Source: Hominimerdicola alba (GTDB lineage Bacteria > Bacillota > Clostridia > Oscillospirales > Ruminococcaceae). Taken from it: 64,000 bases of DNA. The translations under genes and the position numbers were made by a program. Positions 53,027 through 61,897 of this stretch are shown here, one piece after another. Under the pieces are notes generated by a model. That model searched no databases. It was not told the DNA's origin and saw only the letters and a list, made by a program, of their open reading frames with translations. Numbering within the stretch: the first letter of the stretch is position 1; each line of letters starts with the position of its first letter. The DNA lies in assembly GCF_900112155.1 (NCBI RefSeq), contig NZ_FOKQ01000010.1, positions 1 through 64,000 on the forward strand. The letters are read 5' to 3'.

Positions 53027-53971
53027 ATGACCTTACAGCAGCTGAAATATGTAATAACCATCGTGAGCTGCGGCTCTCTCAGCGAAGCCGCAAAACAGCT
53101 GTATATCTCACAGCCCAGCCTTTCAAACGCCGTTAAGGAGCTCGAAAAAGAGCTTGGCATCGAGATATTCCACCGCACTCCCCGCGGCATGACCCTATCC
53201 TCCGAGGGCACAGAGTTTCTCAGCTATGCAAGACAGGTAGTCGAGCAGGCTGAACTCCTTGAAGCCCACTATTCAGGGGGCAAAAAGATAAAAAGGATAT
53301 GCTCCATATCCACCCAGCACTATGCCTTTGCTGTTGAAGCTTTCGTGATAATGCTCGCAGAGCTTGACCACGAATCCTATGAGTATACCCTCCGCGAGAC
53401 CCGCACAGGTGAGATCATCGACGATGTCCGTGACTTAAACAGCGAGGTAGGCATACTTTATATAAACGACTTCAACCGCAAGGTGATACTCAAACTGCTG
53501 AAAGAGAACAATCTGGTCTTCCACCCCCTGTTCCGTGCAGATCCCCATGTTTTCATCAGCAAGGCACATCCCCTTGCCAAGGAAAAGCAGGTCACCTATG
53601 AACAGCTTGAAGATTACCCCTTCGTATGCTTTGAACAGGGTCAGCTGAATTCTTTCTATTTCTCCGAAGAGATATGCAGTACCCGAACTTTCAAAAAGCA
53701 GATACACGTAAGCGACCGCGCAACGCTGTTCAACCTCTTGGGCGGACTTAACGGCTATACCATATCAAGTGGCGTGCTGGGCAGTGATATCAACAGCGGC
53801 ACGATCACCGCCGTTCCCCTTGCCACCGATGAAGATATGCTGGTGGGCTGGATAGAGAACAGCCGTACCGGACTTTCTGCCGCTGCAAGGCTGTATGTGG
53901 ATACCCTGAGAAAGGTCATCGACAGCTGCGGTTTCACCCTTATAGACGAAGATGCAAAATCGCCGCAGTAA
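53027..53971 (+). CDS. LysR-family transcriptional regulator
   Basis: 314 residues. The N-terminal winged helix-turn-helix is typical (MTLQQLKYVITIVSCGSLSE, AKQLYISQPSLSNAVKELEKELG, RTPRGMTLSSEGTEF). An effector-binding domain follows. It sits in the same direction as, and 117 bases before, the PLP enzyme gene, which it may regulate together with sulfur amino acid metabolism. It is probably cotranscribed with the YfhO-like gene. Confidence 0.95.
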   Translation: MTLQQLKYVITIVSCGSLSEAAKQLYISQPSLSNAVKELEKELGIEIFHRTPRGMTLSSEGTEFLSYARQVVEQAELLEAHYSGGKKIKRICSISTQHYAFAVEAFVIMLAELDHESYEYTLRETRTGEIIDDVRDLNSEVGILYINDFNRKVILKLLKENNLVFHPLFRADPHVFISKAHPLAKEKQVTYEQLEDYPFVCFEQGQLNSFYFSEEICSTRTFKKQIHVSDRATLFNLLGGLNGYTISSGVLGSDINSGTITAVPLATDEDMLVGWIENSRTGLSAAARLYVDTLRKVIDSCGFTLIDEDAKSPQ

Positions 53972-54087
53972 AAATTCACATATAATTTACAAAATTCAAA
54001 ATTCAATATGATATAATAGTGTTTAGTATTTTATTATGATAAAGCGAATCAGGCGCATAAATGCCAATTATTCTGAAAGGAAGTAAA

Positions 54088-55290
54088 ATGATGAGTGACA
54101 AGAATCTTGAAGAAATGAGTTTTACCACCCGCGCTATCCATGTCGGCGCTGAGCCCGACCCTGCAAGCGGTGCTATCGAGCCCTCTATCTATATGGCAAA
54201 CAGCTTCCTGCTGCCCTATGACCCCTCTACAATGAACTGGTCAGCCTCCGAAGCTAATATCTATACCAGAAACGGCGGCGTTAATCAGGGTATGCTGGAA
54301 AAGAAAGTCGCAAATCTCCACGGCGGTGAGGACTGCGTAGTTCTCGCAAGCGGTGTTGCTGCACTTTCCGCTCTGTTCTTCACAAAGCTCAAAAAGGGTG
54401 ACCACGTAATATTCTCCACCGTTACTTATATCGCTACCTACCGTATCTTCAACGAACTCTGGTGCGAAAAGTGGGGCATCGAGACCAGCATAGTTGACTG
54501 CACCGATATAGAAAAGATAAAGGCTGCTATCAAGCCCAACACCAAGCTTATCCACTTCGAGACCCCCGGCAATCCTACCTGCTGCATCTGCGATATCGAA
54601 GCTATCGTTAAGCTGGCACACGAGAACAATATCCAGGTATCCGTGGATAATACATTCTCCTCGCCTTACAATACAAGACCTCTGGAATACGGCGTTGATT
54701 TCGTAGTTGAGAGCCTTACAAAGTATATCAACGGCCACGGCGATTCCATGGGCGGCGCTATCATCACCGACCACGAGACCTGCGAAGCTATCCGCTATCA
54801 GGCTCAGGTAAACATCGGCGGATGCATCAGCCCCTTCAATGCATGGCTGATTCAGAGAGGCGCAGCTACATTCCCCCTGAGAATGCAGGTGCATAACGAC
54901 AACGCTCTGGCAGTAGCAGAATGGCTTGAAAAACAGCCCTGCGTAAGCTTCGTAGCTTATCCCGGTCTGAAGAGCTTCAAGAACCACGAGCTGGCAGTTA
55001 AGCAGATGAAGCACGGCTTCGGCGGCGTACTCAGCTTCGGTCTCAAGGGCGAGCACGACCTCTATAACAGAGTTGTTACTCACCTGAATGTATTCACATC
55101 AGCTGTATCCCTTGGTAATACAGGCAGCCTGATAGTATTCCTCGGTGAAGACGACGAGAGAATGTACCTCTACCCCGAAGAGTTCCACGGCGGATTCTAC
55201 CGCGTAGCTATCGGTATCGAGGACAAGAACGATCTCATCAATGACCTCAGACAGGCATTCAAAGCTGAGGGTCTTGAGACTGTAGACTGA
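54088..55290 (+). CDS. Cys/Met-metabolism PLP-dependent enzyme (cystathionine synthase/lyase family)
   Basis: 400 residues from ATG 54088 (AAAGGAAG upstream); an upstream in-frame start at 54061 lacks a site. N-terminal FTTRAIHVGAEPDPASGAIE and IYTRNGGVNQGMLEKKVANL are family hallmarks. The PLP lysine is in ESLTKYINGHGD, after VDNTFSSPYNTRPLEYGVD. Members include cystathionine gamma-synthase, beta/gamma-lyases and O-acetylhomoserine sulfhydrylase; sequence reading does not separate these. Codon use is strongly biased, suggesting high expression. A terminator follows at 55316. Confidence 0.93.
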   Translation: MMSDKNLEEMSFTTRAIHVGAEPDPASGAIEPSIYMANSFLLPYDPSTMNWSASEANIYTRNGGVNQGMLEKKVANLHGGEDCVVLASGVAALSALFFTKLKKGDHVIFSTVTYIATYRIFNELWCEKWGIETSIVDCTDIEKIKAAIKPNTKLIHFETPGNPTCCICDIEAIVKLAHENNIQVSVDNTFSSPYNTRPLEYGVDFVVESLTKYINGHGDSMGGAIITDHETCEAIRYQAQVNIGGCISPFNAWLIQRGAATFPLRMQVHNDNALAVAEWLEKQPCVSFVAYPGLKSFKNHELAVKQMKHGFGGVLSFGLKGEHDLYNRVVTHLNVFTSAVSLGNTGSLIVFLGEDDERMYLYPEEFHGGFYRVAIGIEDKNDLINDLRQAFKAEGLETVD

Positions 55291-55315
55291 TACAAACAAT
55301 AACACAATATCCAAC

Positions 55316-55349
55316 GCGGCATTTCCTTTAAAGAAATGCCGCTGTTTTT
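55316..55349 (+). terminator. Terminator of the PLP enzyme gene
   Basis: GCGGCATTTC and GAAATGCCGC form a perfect 10-bp stem with a seven-base loop, followed by TGTTTTT. Confidence 0.9.
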
Positions 55350-55363
55350 AAAGGAGGAATATC

Positions 55364-55870
55364 ATGCCCAAGCTCATAATCCTAAGAGGAAATTCAGGCA
55401 GCGGAAAGACCACAGTTGCAGAAAAGCTACAGCATATCATCGGCAGAAATACCATGCTGATACCACAGGACTTCGTCCGCCGCGAAATGCTCTATGCCCG
55501 AGACGGTGAGGATAGCCCCGCCATTTCCCTGATGATATCCCTTTTAGAGTACGGTTTCGGGCATTTCGATACCACTATCATCGAAGGCATAACAAAATCC
55601 GATTGGTACAGCCCCCTTTTCAAACGAGCAAAAGAACTTTACAAAGATGACCTGTACGCCTACTATTTCGATATCCCCTTTGAGGAGACCATCCGCCGCC
55701 ACGCCACACGGGATAAGTGCGGAGATTTCGGCGAAAAAGAAATGCGGGAATGGTGGAACGATAAGGACTATCTGCCATATCTCCCCGAAAAGACCATCAC
55801 AGAGGATATGTCCGCGGATGATATCGTAAACATGATACTGCAGGATATCGGATACGAACAGCGATCATAA
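55364..55870 (+). CDS. P-loop kinase-like protein
   Basis: 168 residues. Walker A RGNSGSGKTT is at residues 8-17. IIEGITKSDWYSPLFKR and a lid-like region ETIRRHATRDKCGDFGEKEM follow. This resembles AAA-type small-molecule kinases near the zeta-toxin/Cpt group and the uridine kinase group; the substrate is unknown. It starts after AAAGGAGG, just past the terminator of the previous gene, and is followed 45 bases later by radC. Confidence 0.87.
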   Translation: MPKLIILRGNSGSGKTTVAEKLQHIIGRNTMLIPQDFVRREMLYARDGEDSPAISLMISLLEYGFGHFDTTIIEGITKSDWYSPLFKRAKELYKDDLYAYYFDIPFEETIRRHATRDKCGDFGEKEMREWWNDKDYLPYLPEKTITEDMSADDIVNMILQDIGYEQRS

Positions 55871-55915
55871 TGATACACCGAAACTACCCGAAATTATCAA
55901 CAAAGGAGAATCGCT

Positions 55916-56596
55916 ATGGTTGAAAACTCAGGGTACCGCGAACGTATGCGGCAAAGATTCAGAAATGACACCGACCTCAGCAATTTCACCGAGCAGGAAG
56001 TTCTGGAAATGCTGCTGTTCAATGTCATTCCCCGCGCCGATACCCGCGAGACCGCACATGAACTGCTGAACGAATTCGGCAACCTGCACACTGTCCTCAC
56101 CGCCGATATAGATTCCCTCTGCCAAGTAAAAGGTGTGGGCATAAAATGCGCCGAACACCTTGTCTTTCTGGGACAGGCCTTCCGCCGCGCCGAAAAAGAG
56201 AGCCTTGTTTCTGTCCGTGCAGACGATTTTGACTCTCTCAGCAGGTACCTCACAAATTTCTTCAAAGGCGATACCACAGGAAGACTGTGCGCTTTCAGCA
56301 TCAATAAATCGGGAAAAATAACCGCCTGCACCGTCCTCTCTGTCGGCATAACAGATCGGGTCACCTTTGATATTGAAGAGCTGAAAAAGTTCCTGAAACA
56401 AAACAGCGCAGAAATGCTCCTGCTAGCCCATAACCGCCCTGACGGCTCCGCTGGACCTACCGAGGAAGATATCCTCCTCACCCGAAAGATCCGCAATCTG
56501 CTGGAAGATGAGGTTTATCTTCTTGACCATGTTATAGTTGTTGCAGATGGAATGATCTCTATGCGGTCGATGGGAGGGTTCAGAGCGTTTGAATGA
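55916..56596 (+). CDS. radC: RadC-like JAB/MPN protein with altered metal motif
   Basis: 226 residues, full length. A helix-hairpin-helix region (LCQVKGVGIKCAEHLVFL) precedes the JAB/MPN domain. In RadC the metal motif reads HNHPSGxPxPSxxD. Here it is HNRPDGSAGPTEED: the second His is Arg and the Ser is Thr, while the first His and the Asp remain. The frame is intact. A metalloprotease or nuclease role is thus doubtful for this copy; the role of RadC itself is unsettled. Confidence 0.88.
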   Translation: MVENSGYRERMRQRFRNDTDLSNFTEQEVLEMLLFNVIPRADTRETAHELLNEFGNLHTVLTADIDSLCQVKGVGIKCAEHLVFLGQAFRRAEKESLVSVRADDFDSLSRYLTNFFKGDTTGRLCAFSINKSGKITACTVLSVGITDRVTFDIEELKKFLKQNSAEMLLLAHNRPDGSAGPTEEDILLTRKIRNLLEDEVYLLDHVIVVADGMISMRSMGGFRAFE

Positions 56597-56706
56597 GTAG
56601 GTAAACAATCGGGGAACGCCAAGAAAAAAAGGGCGAAAACTCGCAAACCATCGTTCAAAACAAAACCAACGGCTATCCCAACACCCCGAACTACATCAGC
56701 ACCCAC
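56597..56706. other. Short intergenic region with the dispersed GGGCGAAAACTCGCAAAC element
   Basis: The element at 56631-56648 is identical to 40452-40469. No other feature is seen. Confidence 0.5.
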
Positions 56707-57165
56707 TCACCTAAAAAGATAATAAACGATCCCATAAGCAATACTAGCCAAAGTCCCGTAAAGTATCACAGGTCCGCAAATAATGAATATTTTCGCGCCT
56801 ACACCAGTGATATAGCCCTCAGTGCGGAACTCCAGAGCAGGAGCGCATACCGAGTTCGCAAACCCCGTTATCGGCACAAGAGTTCCCGCCCCCGCGTGTT
56901 TTGCGATCTTTTCGTAAAGCCCCAGACCCGTCAGCAAAGCCGAAATTAATATCAGCGTGATGGAAACTGCCGTTGCGCCTGCCTTTTCTTCCAGACCCAA
57001 AGCACCGTATCCCGCCGACAGCAACTGCCCCGCGACGCATATCAAGCCGCCTATAATAAAGGCTTTCGGCACATTTTTGTACCACTTGCTGCCACGCTCT
57101 GCGGCGGCGCACATTTCCTTGTAACGCTCCTTCGTGATGCCCGTTTTGTCTGTAAAATCCTGCAT
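56707..57165 (-). CDS. spoVAC: Stage V sporulation protein AC
   Basis: 152 residues from ATG 57165, with GGGAGG upstream. Four membrane helices. Family signatures KAFIIGGLICVAGQLLSAGY, GAGTLVPITGFANSVCAPAL and EFRTEGYITGVGAKIF are clear. SpoVAC belongs to the dipicolinic acid channel of spores. The rest of the spoVA operon is not next to it, and the gene stands alone beside a large non-coding region, so it may have another use or be a remnant of sporulation ability. Confidence 0.93.
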   Translation of the reverse strand: MQDFTDKTGITKERYKEMCAAAERGSKWYKNVPKAFIIGGLICVAGQLLSAGYGALGLEEKAGATAVSITLILISALLTGLGLYEKIAKHAGAGTLVPITGFANSVCAPALEFRTEGYITGVGAKIFIICGPVILYGTLASIAYGIVYYLFR

Positions 57166-58590
57166 GAAATGACCTCCCGAAAACAATTAACGAAAATCCG
57201 CGCAAATAGTCCTCCGTAATTTTCGCTTGAATATGAATATATAAAAACAATATATTGCTGCCCTGATTATTGTTGCCGGGCAGCTTTTATTTATACAATT
57301 TTTCGCCCAGTTATTAATGAATTTTTACTACCTGGAAATTTTATCCAGAGGATTTTAAGCGTTGTTGCTAATTCACCTCTTTATAAAACGTTTTTATTGT
57401 GGTATTGTACAACGTGAGTTAAATGGTTTAAAAAATAGAATACCACCCACTTCACAATCTGACACACCCGAAATCGCAATATTTGAATCATGATCGCCGA
57501 AAAGTTCACACGAAAATTTTCGCTCAGCGGATTTGCGAAAAAGCCCGCGCATCAATTTATATACAAAAAATGTCTTCATTATCGACAGTCCATGTCGGCG
57601 CCCGCAGAATTTGTACTTGATTTTTTGCAATTATTAAGAAAATGCAACTTAATGCCATATATTTCCATTAGATTTTAAGCATAGTTGCTAAATCAGCCGT
57701 TTAGAAAACGTTTTACTTGTTATATTGTACAAGTAACGTTAAATGTTTTAACAAAGCCCAAAATCAAAATTTTTACCTTCCGGATTCGATTTGTAATTAT
57801 GTATAGTTGTTGTCTAGTTATCTTCAAAATTATTACGCGAAAAGGCTTAATTTATACAGATTTATTCATAATTATTAAGGAAATTTTGCCTAATTCCAGT
57901 ATTTACCATAGGATTTTAAGCATCATTGCTAATTCAGTCGTTTATATATCGTTTTTGATAGCAAAATATACAATTCAAATTATGAACAGCATTTCACAAT
58001 TTCAAACTCAACTTAATTAACCGATTTGCTCCCATCACCCGCTGAATTTTATGTATAAAAATTGTACAATTCCAATCTAAACTATTGCGTTAAAGAGCTT
58101 AATTTATACAGATTTCTTCCTAATTATTAAGGAAATTTTGCCTAAATCCAGTATTTTCCAATAGATTTTAAGCATTGTTGCTAATTAAACGATTCACATG
58201 ATGCTTTTATTGACATTATCCACAATTTAAATTATGAACACTATTTCACAATTTGATTCTCCAACTTAATTAACCGCTCGCACCCCGAATAACGGCTCTT
58301 TCTGCTCATGTACTCTCAACACTTTATATAGTAACCGTTCTTCCGAGAACCATTTCTCCTATTATATAGTTTCACTCAACCTATATATAATAGAAAGCCC
58401 GCATCTGATCTCAACTCACCCACCCTTGCCACGCTCCAATACTTCACCGGAAGCCCCGCCATTCTCCTGCTAAACCACCCCAAAACACCACACCGAGCCA
58501 TCGTTTTGTGCATAGTGTTTTGTTAAGCTGTGTTTTACAGCCTAATTGTTGTACAAATATACAAAGTCTTTTTATTTTCACAATATTATA
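57166..58590. other. 1.4-kb AT-rich non-coding region between spoVAC and the PadR operon
   Basis: No ORF has both length and a ribosome site. The interval holds four degenerate repeat copies (57284-58209, separate entry), then about 380 bases with no clear feature apart from CTATATA-type short inverted repeats near 58330-58390. It is too long for ordinary regulation. Confidence 0.7.
57284..58209 (+). repeat. Four degenerate copies of a ~110-bp non-coding element
   Basis: Copies at 57284-57395, 57607-57714, 57846-57956 and 58098-58209. The third and fourth are closest, sharing CTTAATTTATACAGATTT and AATTATTAAGGAAATTTTGC. All four share GATTTTAAGC followed by a TTGCTAA block, giving AGC(A/G)-N4-TGCT mini-hairpins with variable loops. 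Spacing is 240-320 bases. Flanks after copies 1 and 2 share ATTGTACAA; flanks after 3 and 4 share AAATTATGAACA. Confidence 0.75.
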
Positions 58591-58619
58591 TTGACAAATG
58601 ATATTATACGTCGTATAAT
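58591..58619 (+). promoter_or_regulatory. Perfect consensus promoter of the PadR operon
   Basis: TTGACA at 58591-58596, 17-base spacer, TATAAT at 58614-58619. The leader is about 150 bases. Confidence 0.9.
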
Positions 58620-58624
58620 ATCAT
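58598..58624. promoter_or_regulatory. Palindromic operator, probable PadR binding site
   Basis: A perfect inverted repeat with 13-bp arms around one central base (left arm ATGATATTATACG, centre T at 58611). It covers the spacer and the -10 box of the promoter. PadR dimers bind palindromes of ATGT/ATAC type, so autorepression by the first gene product is strongly suggested. Confidence 0.8.
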
Positions 58625-58798
58625 CAGAACAAAGATATTGCAGAACTCAAAATACTGTAAGAGAAAAAATATTACACAGTATAAAATGCACTGCAGAGCA
58701 AAAGAGATGAGATGACATCAAACAAAAGACAAAAGAGAACACCCAAAAGGCAAGGAGAATGACTTATGCACAGAGTTATCAAAGAAAGGAGCAGGAAT

Positions 58799-59131
58799 AT
58801 GGGATTTCCGGTCAATGCAGGACTGCTTGATGCAATGGTGCTTTCGGTGGTCCAGAACGACGATACCTACGGTTATGAGATAACACAGTTTCTCAGAAAA
58901 GCCGTTGATATCTCGGAATCAACCCTCTACCCCGTACTTAGAAGGCTCCAGAAAAACGACTATCTGGAGACCTACGACAAAGAGTTCATGGGAAGAAACC
59001 GAAGATATTACAGAGTCACCCCAAAGGGTAACGAGGCGCTGGAAGAATATCGTCAGGAATGGCAGACACACAAAGAAAAGGTAGACAGTATATTGATGAA
59101 CAAGGGGGCGGACGATAATGAACAGACTTGA
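58799..59131 (+). CDS. PadR-family transcriptional repressor
   Basis: 110 residues from ATG 58799 (AAAGGAG seven bases upstream). ATG 58766 is an alternative with its own AAGGAG, adding 11 residues. The winged-helix sequence NAGLLDAMVLSVVQNDDTYG, ITQFLRKAVDISESTLYPVL and RNRRYYRVTPKGNEAL is diagnostic. It is the first gene of an envelope operon, under a promoter overlaid by a palindrome, so it is probably an autorepressor released by a membrane-active compound or stress signal. It overlaps the DUF1700 gene by 14 bases. Confidence 0.94.
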   Translation: MGFPVNAGLLDAMVLSVVQNDDTYGYEITQFLRKAVDISESTLYPVLRRLQKNDYLETYDKEFMGRNRRYYRVTPKGNEALEEYRQEWQTHKEKVDSILMNKGADDNEQT

Positions 59132-59972
59132 ATTTCTTACAAGCCTCAGATATAACCTTGAAAAAGGCGGGCTGCCCCGCGAGGATATCGAGGACGCGCT
59201 CAGCTATTATGAGGAGATATTCCTCGATGCAGGTTACGGCAGTGACGAACAGACAGCACAAACTCTGGGAGATCCTGAGACACTCGCTAAGGAGATACTG
59301 ATAGAAAACGGTATCCACCCCGAAGGCGATGCTTCATTTGAAGTCGGTGCTGCTAAAAGAGCGCCCTTTGAAGACGTTCAGGACGTTGCATTTGAAGAAG
59401 TCGGCAAGGAAAATACCGAACAGAACGGTTCCTACAATTATGGCTACGGCTATACAGGTTCTGAAAATACCGCACATACAAACAATTCTCAGTACGGTTC
59501 TTCTCAGACTTCCGGCGGTATATTCTTTGATGCCGCTACAAAAGTCAATCAGGCACTTGACGGCGCTCTTCACAGCGCAAGAGAAGCTTACGACAGAAAC
59601 TTCAACGACCCCACAATGACAGCAGAACAGAGAACGACCCGCAACAACAGCCTGCTGAAAGTGTTACTGATAATAGTTACCTTCCCCCTGTGGATAGGAG
59701 TAGTTGCAACTGTCGGCGGACTTCTCTTCGGATTGGTGGCAGCACTTTTCGGTATTGTTATCGCACTCATCGCAGGTGGATTTTCAATGGTGATAATGGG
59801 AATTAAGCTTCTGTTCACAGTTCCCCCCGCAGGCATCATGACCATAGGTCTCGGTATGATATTCCTGGGTATCTTCGGACTTGTTGCAAAGCCCGGATTC
59901 GCAGGTATCAGAAAACTGGCAGGCAAATTTATAAATGGTTTCCGCGGACTGTGCGGTAAGATCTTCGGATAA
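59118..59972 (+). CDS. DUF1700 (HAAS) membrane protein
   Basis: 284 residues. The N-terminal HAAS domain (MNRLEFLTSLRYNLEKGGLP, then AQTLGDPETLAKEIL) is the usual partner of PadR regulators. A Ser/Asn/Tyr-rich linker follows, and three or four C-terminal membrane helices (VTFPLWIGVVATVGGLLFGL and others). HAAS proteins are thought to transmit signals between the membrane and PadR-type regulators. Its ribosome site lies inside padR. Confidence 0.9.
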   Translation: MNRLEFLTSLRYNLEKGGLPREDIEDALSYYEEIFLDAGYGSDEQTAQTLGDPETLAKEILIENGIHPEGDASFEVGAAKRAPFEDVQDVAFEEVGKENTEQNGSYNYGYGYTGSENTAHTNNSQYGSSQTSGGIFFDAATKVNQALDGALHSAREAYDRNFNDPTMTAEQRTTRNNSLLKVLLIIVTFPLWIGVVATVGGLLFGLVAALFGIVIALIAGGFSMVIMGIKLLFTVPPAGIMTIGLGMIFLGIFGLVAKPGFAGIRKLAGKFINGFRGLCGKIFG

Positions 59973-59987
59973 AAGGAGGAGACAACT

Positions 59988-60770
59988 ATGAATAATATAG
60001 ATCTGGAAGAAAAGACATACACAACAGGCAGGAGACCTTTCCCCTATTTCTCCGTCGGAATGATCGTTGTAGGTACCGTTATGCTGATAGGCGGCGCGGT
60101 ATTCTATAAGACCTCCGATAATCCGAATTACAAAACTATCCTGACTTCCGTTTCAGAGGATGTGGAACTTGGAAAGACCGAATCTGTAAAGATAGATATG
60201 GGCGCAGGAACCCTCAAAGTTCTCCCCAGTTCCGATGACCGCGTTCATATCGAGGGCGACGTTCCCAAGAACTATACCCTCAAAGAAAGCGGCGGAACCC
60301 TTCTGGTCGACCTGCATTCAGGATGGAACCTGAACTTTGGTTTCCTTGACCTTGATAAGACCACCGTTGATGCAACTCTCTATCTCCCAGACAAGGAGTA
60401 TGAAATGGTCGAACTTGATGTTGGCGCAGGTGAGATCACCGTTAACGATATCAAGTGCAAAAAAGCTTCCTTTGAAACAGGCGCAGGCGAGCTGACCGCA
60501 AAGGGCATAAACTGCACCGGTGAGGTCAAGGTAGATATCGGCGCAGGCGATATCAAATTCACACATTCTGTAACAGGCGGTCTCGATGTAGATATAGGCG
60601 CAGGCGATTTCGAGTACAGCGGCGAAGTCAACGGAGATATAGATGTTGACTGCGGTGTAGGCGACTGCGATATCGAACTTACAAACAGTAAGAGCGAATA
60701 TGATAAGAAATACTCGGTGACTTACGATAAGGGCATCGGCGATGTAACGGTAGAATTCAAAAACGATTAA
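59988..60770 (+). CDS. DUF4097 membrane-anchored beta-helix protein
   Basis: 260 residues. A short cytoplasmic N-terminus, one membrane helix (about 23-43; VGMIVVGTVMLIGGAVFY) and an outer domain of repeating strands with a GAG-type motif: VKIDMGAGTLKVL, VELDVGAGEITVND, VDIGAGDIKF, VDIGAGDFEY. This is the DUF4097/adhesin-like fold that often follows PadR and DUF1700 genes. Function unknown; probably an envelope-stress factor. It begins after AGGAGG, 15 bases past DUF1700. Confidence 0.9.
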   Translation: MNNIDLEEKTYTTGRRPFPYFSVGMIVVGTVMLIGGAVFYKTSDNPNYKTILTSVSEDVELGKTESVKIDMGAGTLKVLPSSDDRVHIEGDVPKNYTLKESGGTLLVDLHSGWNLNFGFLDLDKTTVDATLYLPDKEYEMVELDVGAGEITVNDIKCKKASFETGAGELTAKGINCTGEVKVDIGAGDIKFTHSVTGGLDVDIGAGDFEYSGEVNGDIDVDCGVGDCDIELTNSKSEYDKKYSVTYDKGIGDVTVEFKND

Positions 60771-60828
60771 GATATCCCCACAGAAACGAGCACAGACCAA
60801 ACGTCAGCAATAAAACGGAGAAATAGAT

Positions 60829-61560
60829 ATGGCTAATGAAATAAACAGAGAGCGCGTCTGGAAAAAAGGGCGCACAGTGAGCCCGGCACGTTTGGCAAAG
60901 CGGCGAGAAAATGACCTGATAAGCCTTATAATGGGCTTTCTGGGAAGTATGGTCGGCTTGTGTATGCTGAGTATATTCCTCAATCCGCTAACGAAGGATA
61001 TGCCCCTGGCACTTCGGGCGACACTGCTTTTCGTCCTTTACTGGGCAGTGGCAGTTATACCCATAATACTTATCCGCCAGGATAAAATGAGTGCCGCCGA
61101 CCTGGGTTTCAAAAAAGAAAAACTTCCTAAACAGATACTTCTCGGCATCGGGCTTGGTCTCGGAACATCACTGGTGCTGACAGGCATACCCGTACTGGCA
61201 GGCTTCGGAGAATATGTGAACAACGGCAAAGACTATACCGAACCATGGCAGTTCATCTACGATTTCGCCTACTGCATACTTGCCGTGGGCGCCGCAGAGG
61301 AACTTGTGTTCCGCGGCTTCATTTTCAGCAAACTGAAAAACCTTTTCAGCAAAGAGATATCCGCTGTCATAGGTTCGTCCCTGCTGTTCGGTCTGTTCCA
61401 CATCTTTACAGGCAATATCATACAGATGTTAATAACAGCAGTTATAGGCTTCATCTTCTGCCTGTACAGAACAAAGATAAAGGATTGCACGCTGCTATCG
61501 CTGATAATTTGCCACGGCGTATATGACGCTATGATAACCGTCTGGGCACTGCACGGATAA
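60829..61560 (+). CDS. CPBP-family intramembrane metalloprotease
   Basis: 243 residues with seven or eight membrane helices. Motifs are GAAEELVFRGFIFSKL (EExxxR), LFGLFHIFTG (FxxxH) and CHGVYDAM (HxxxD). It is the second CPBP protease of the window, not especially like the one at 41942. In the PadR operon it might process envelope proteins or the DUF1700 protein. The ribosome site is GGAG, 11 bases upstream. Confidence 0.92.
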   Translation: MANEINRERVWKKGRTVSPARLAKRRENDLISLIMGFLGSMVGLCMLSIFLNPLTKDMPLALRATLLFVLYWAVAVIPIILIRQDKMSAADLGFKKEKLPKQILLGIGLGLGTSLVLTGIPVLAGFGEYVNNGKDYTEPWQFIYDFAYCILAVGAAEELVFRGFIFSKLKNLFSKEISAVIGSSLLFGLFHIFTGNIIQMLITAVIGFIFCLYRTKIKDCTLLSLIICHGVYDAMITVWALHG

Positions 61561-61616
61561 ATAAAAGAAATACCGTCAGTCCCTGAATGTGAAAAAAGAC
61601 AAAAGGAACCAACAAA

Positions 61617-61865
61617 ATGAAAAGAACATTTAAAATAACAGGATTACTATTATTTACCCTGATGATGCCTGTCATCATAGTGACAGCGATGATAGCAGGA
61701 GATACCCGCACAGATATTTCCGAAACCGACAGCATCACCGCAGATACCGATATCACCAACAACACCGAACACCCGCTGATATCACTTTCGGGCTTCGGAA
61801 CTTCATTACAGGCATCGGTATCACGCAGCCGACTGACTATAACCACACATATCCCCGAAGAATAA
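61617..61865 (+). CDS. Small secreted or membrane-anchored hypothetical protein
   Basis: 82 residues. One N-terminal hydrophobic helix (ITGLLLFTLMMPVIIVTAM) is followed by a Thr/Asp-rich outer region with no recognised fold. It starts 56 bases after the protease gene and 32 bases before the flavodoxin-like gene, so it is probably part of the operon. Confidence 0.65.
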   Translation: MKRTFKITGLLLFTLMMPVIIVTAMIAGDTRTDISETDSITADTDITNNTEHPLISLSGFGTSLQASVSRSRLTITTHIPEE

Positions 61866-61897
61866 TAACTTCATATCATTACAATAAGGGGTACAAC

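Noticed and set aside
57490-58020. Short ORFs in the AT-rich repeat region
   Set aside because: No ribosome sites, low-complexity Phe/Ile/Lys composition, and not preserved between repeat copies.
57284-58209. Possible CRISPR array
   Set aside because: Copies are long (about 110 bp), degenerate and irregularly spaced by 240-320 bp, with no short identical repeat/spacer pattern and no cas genes.
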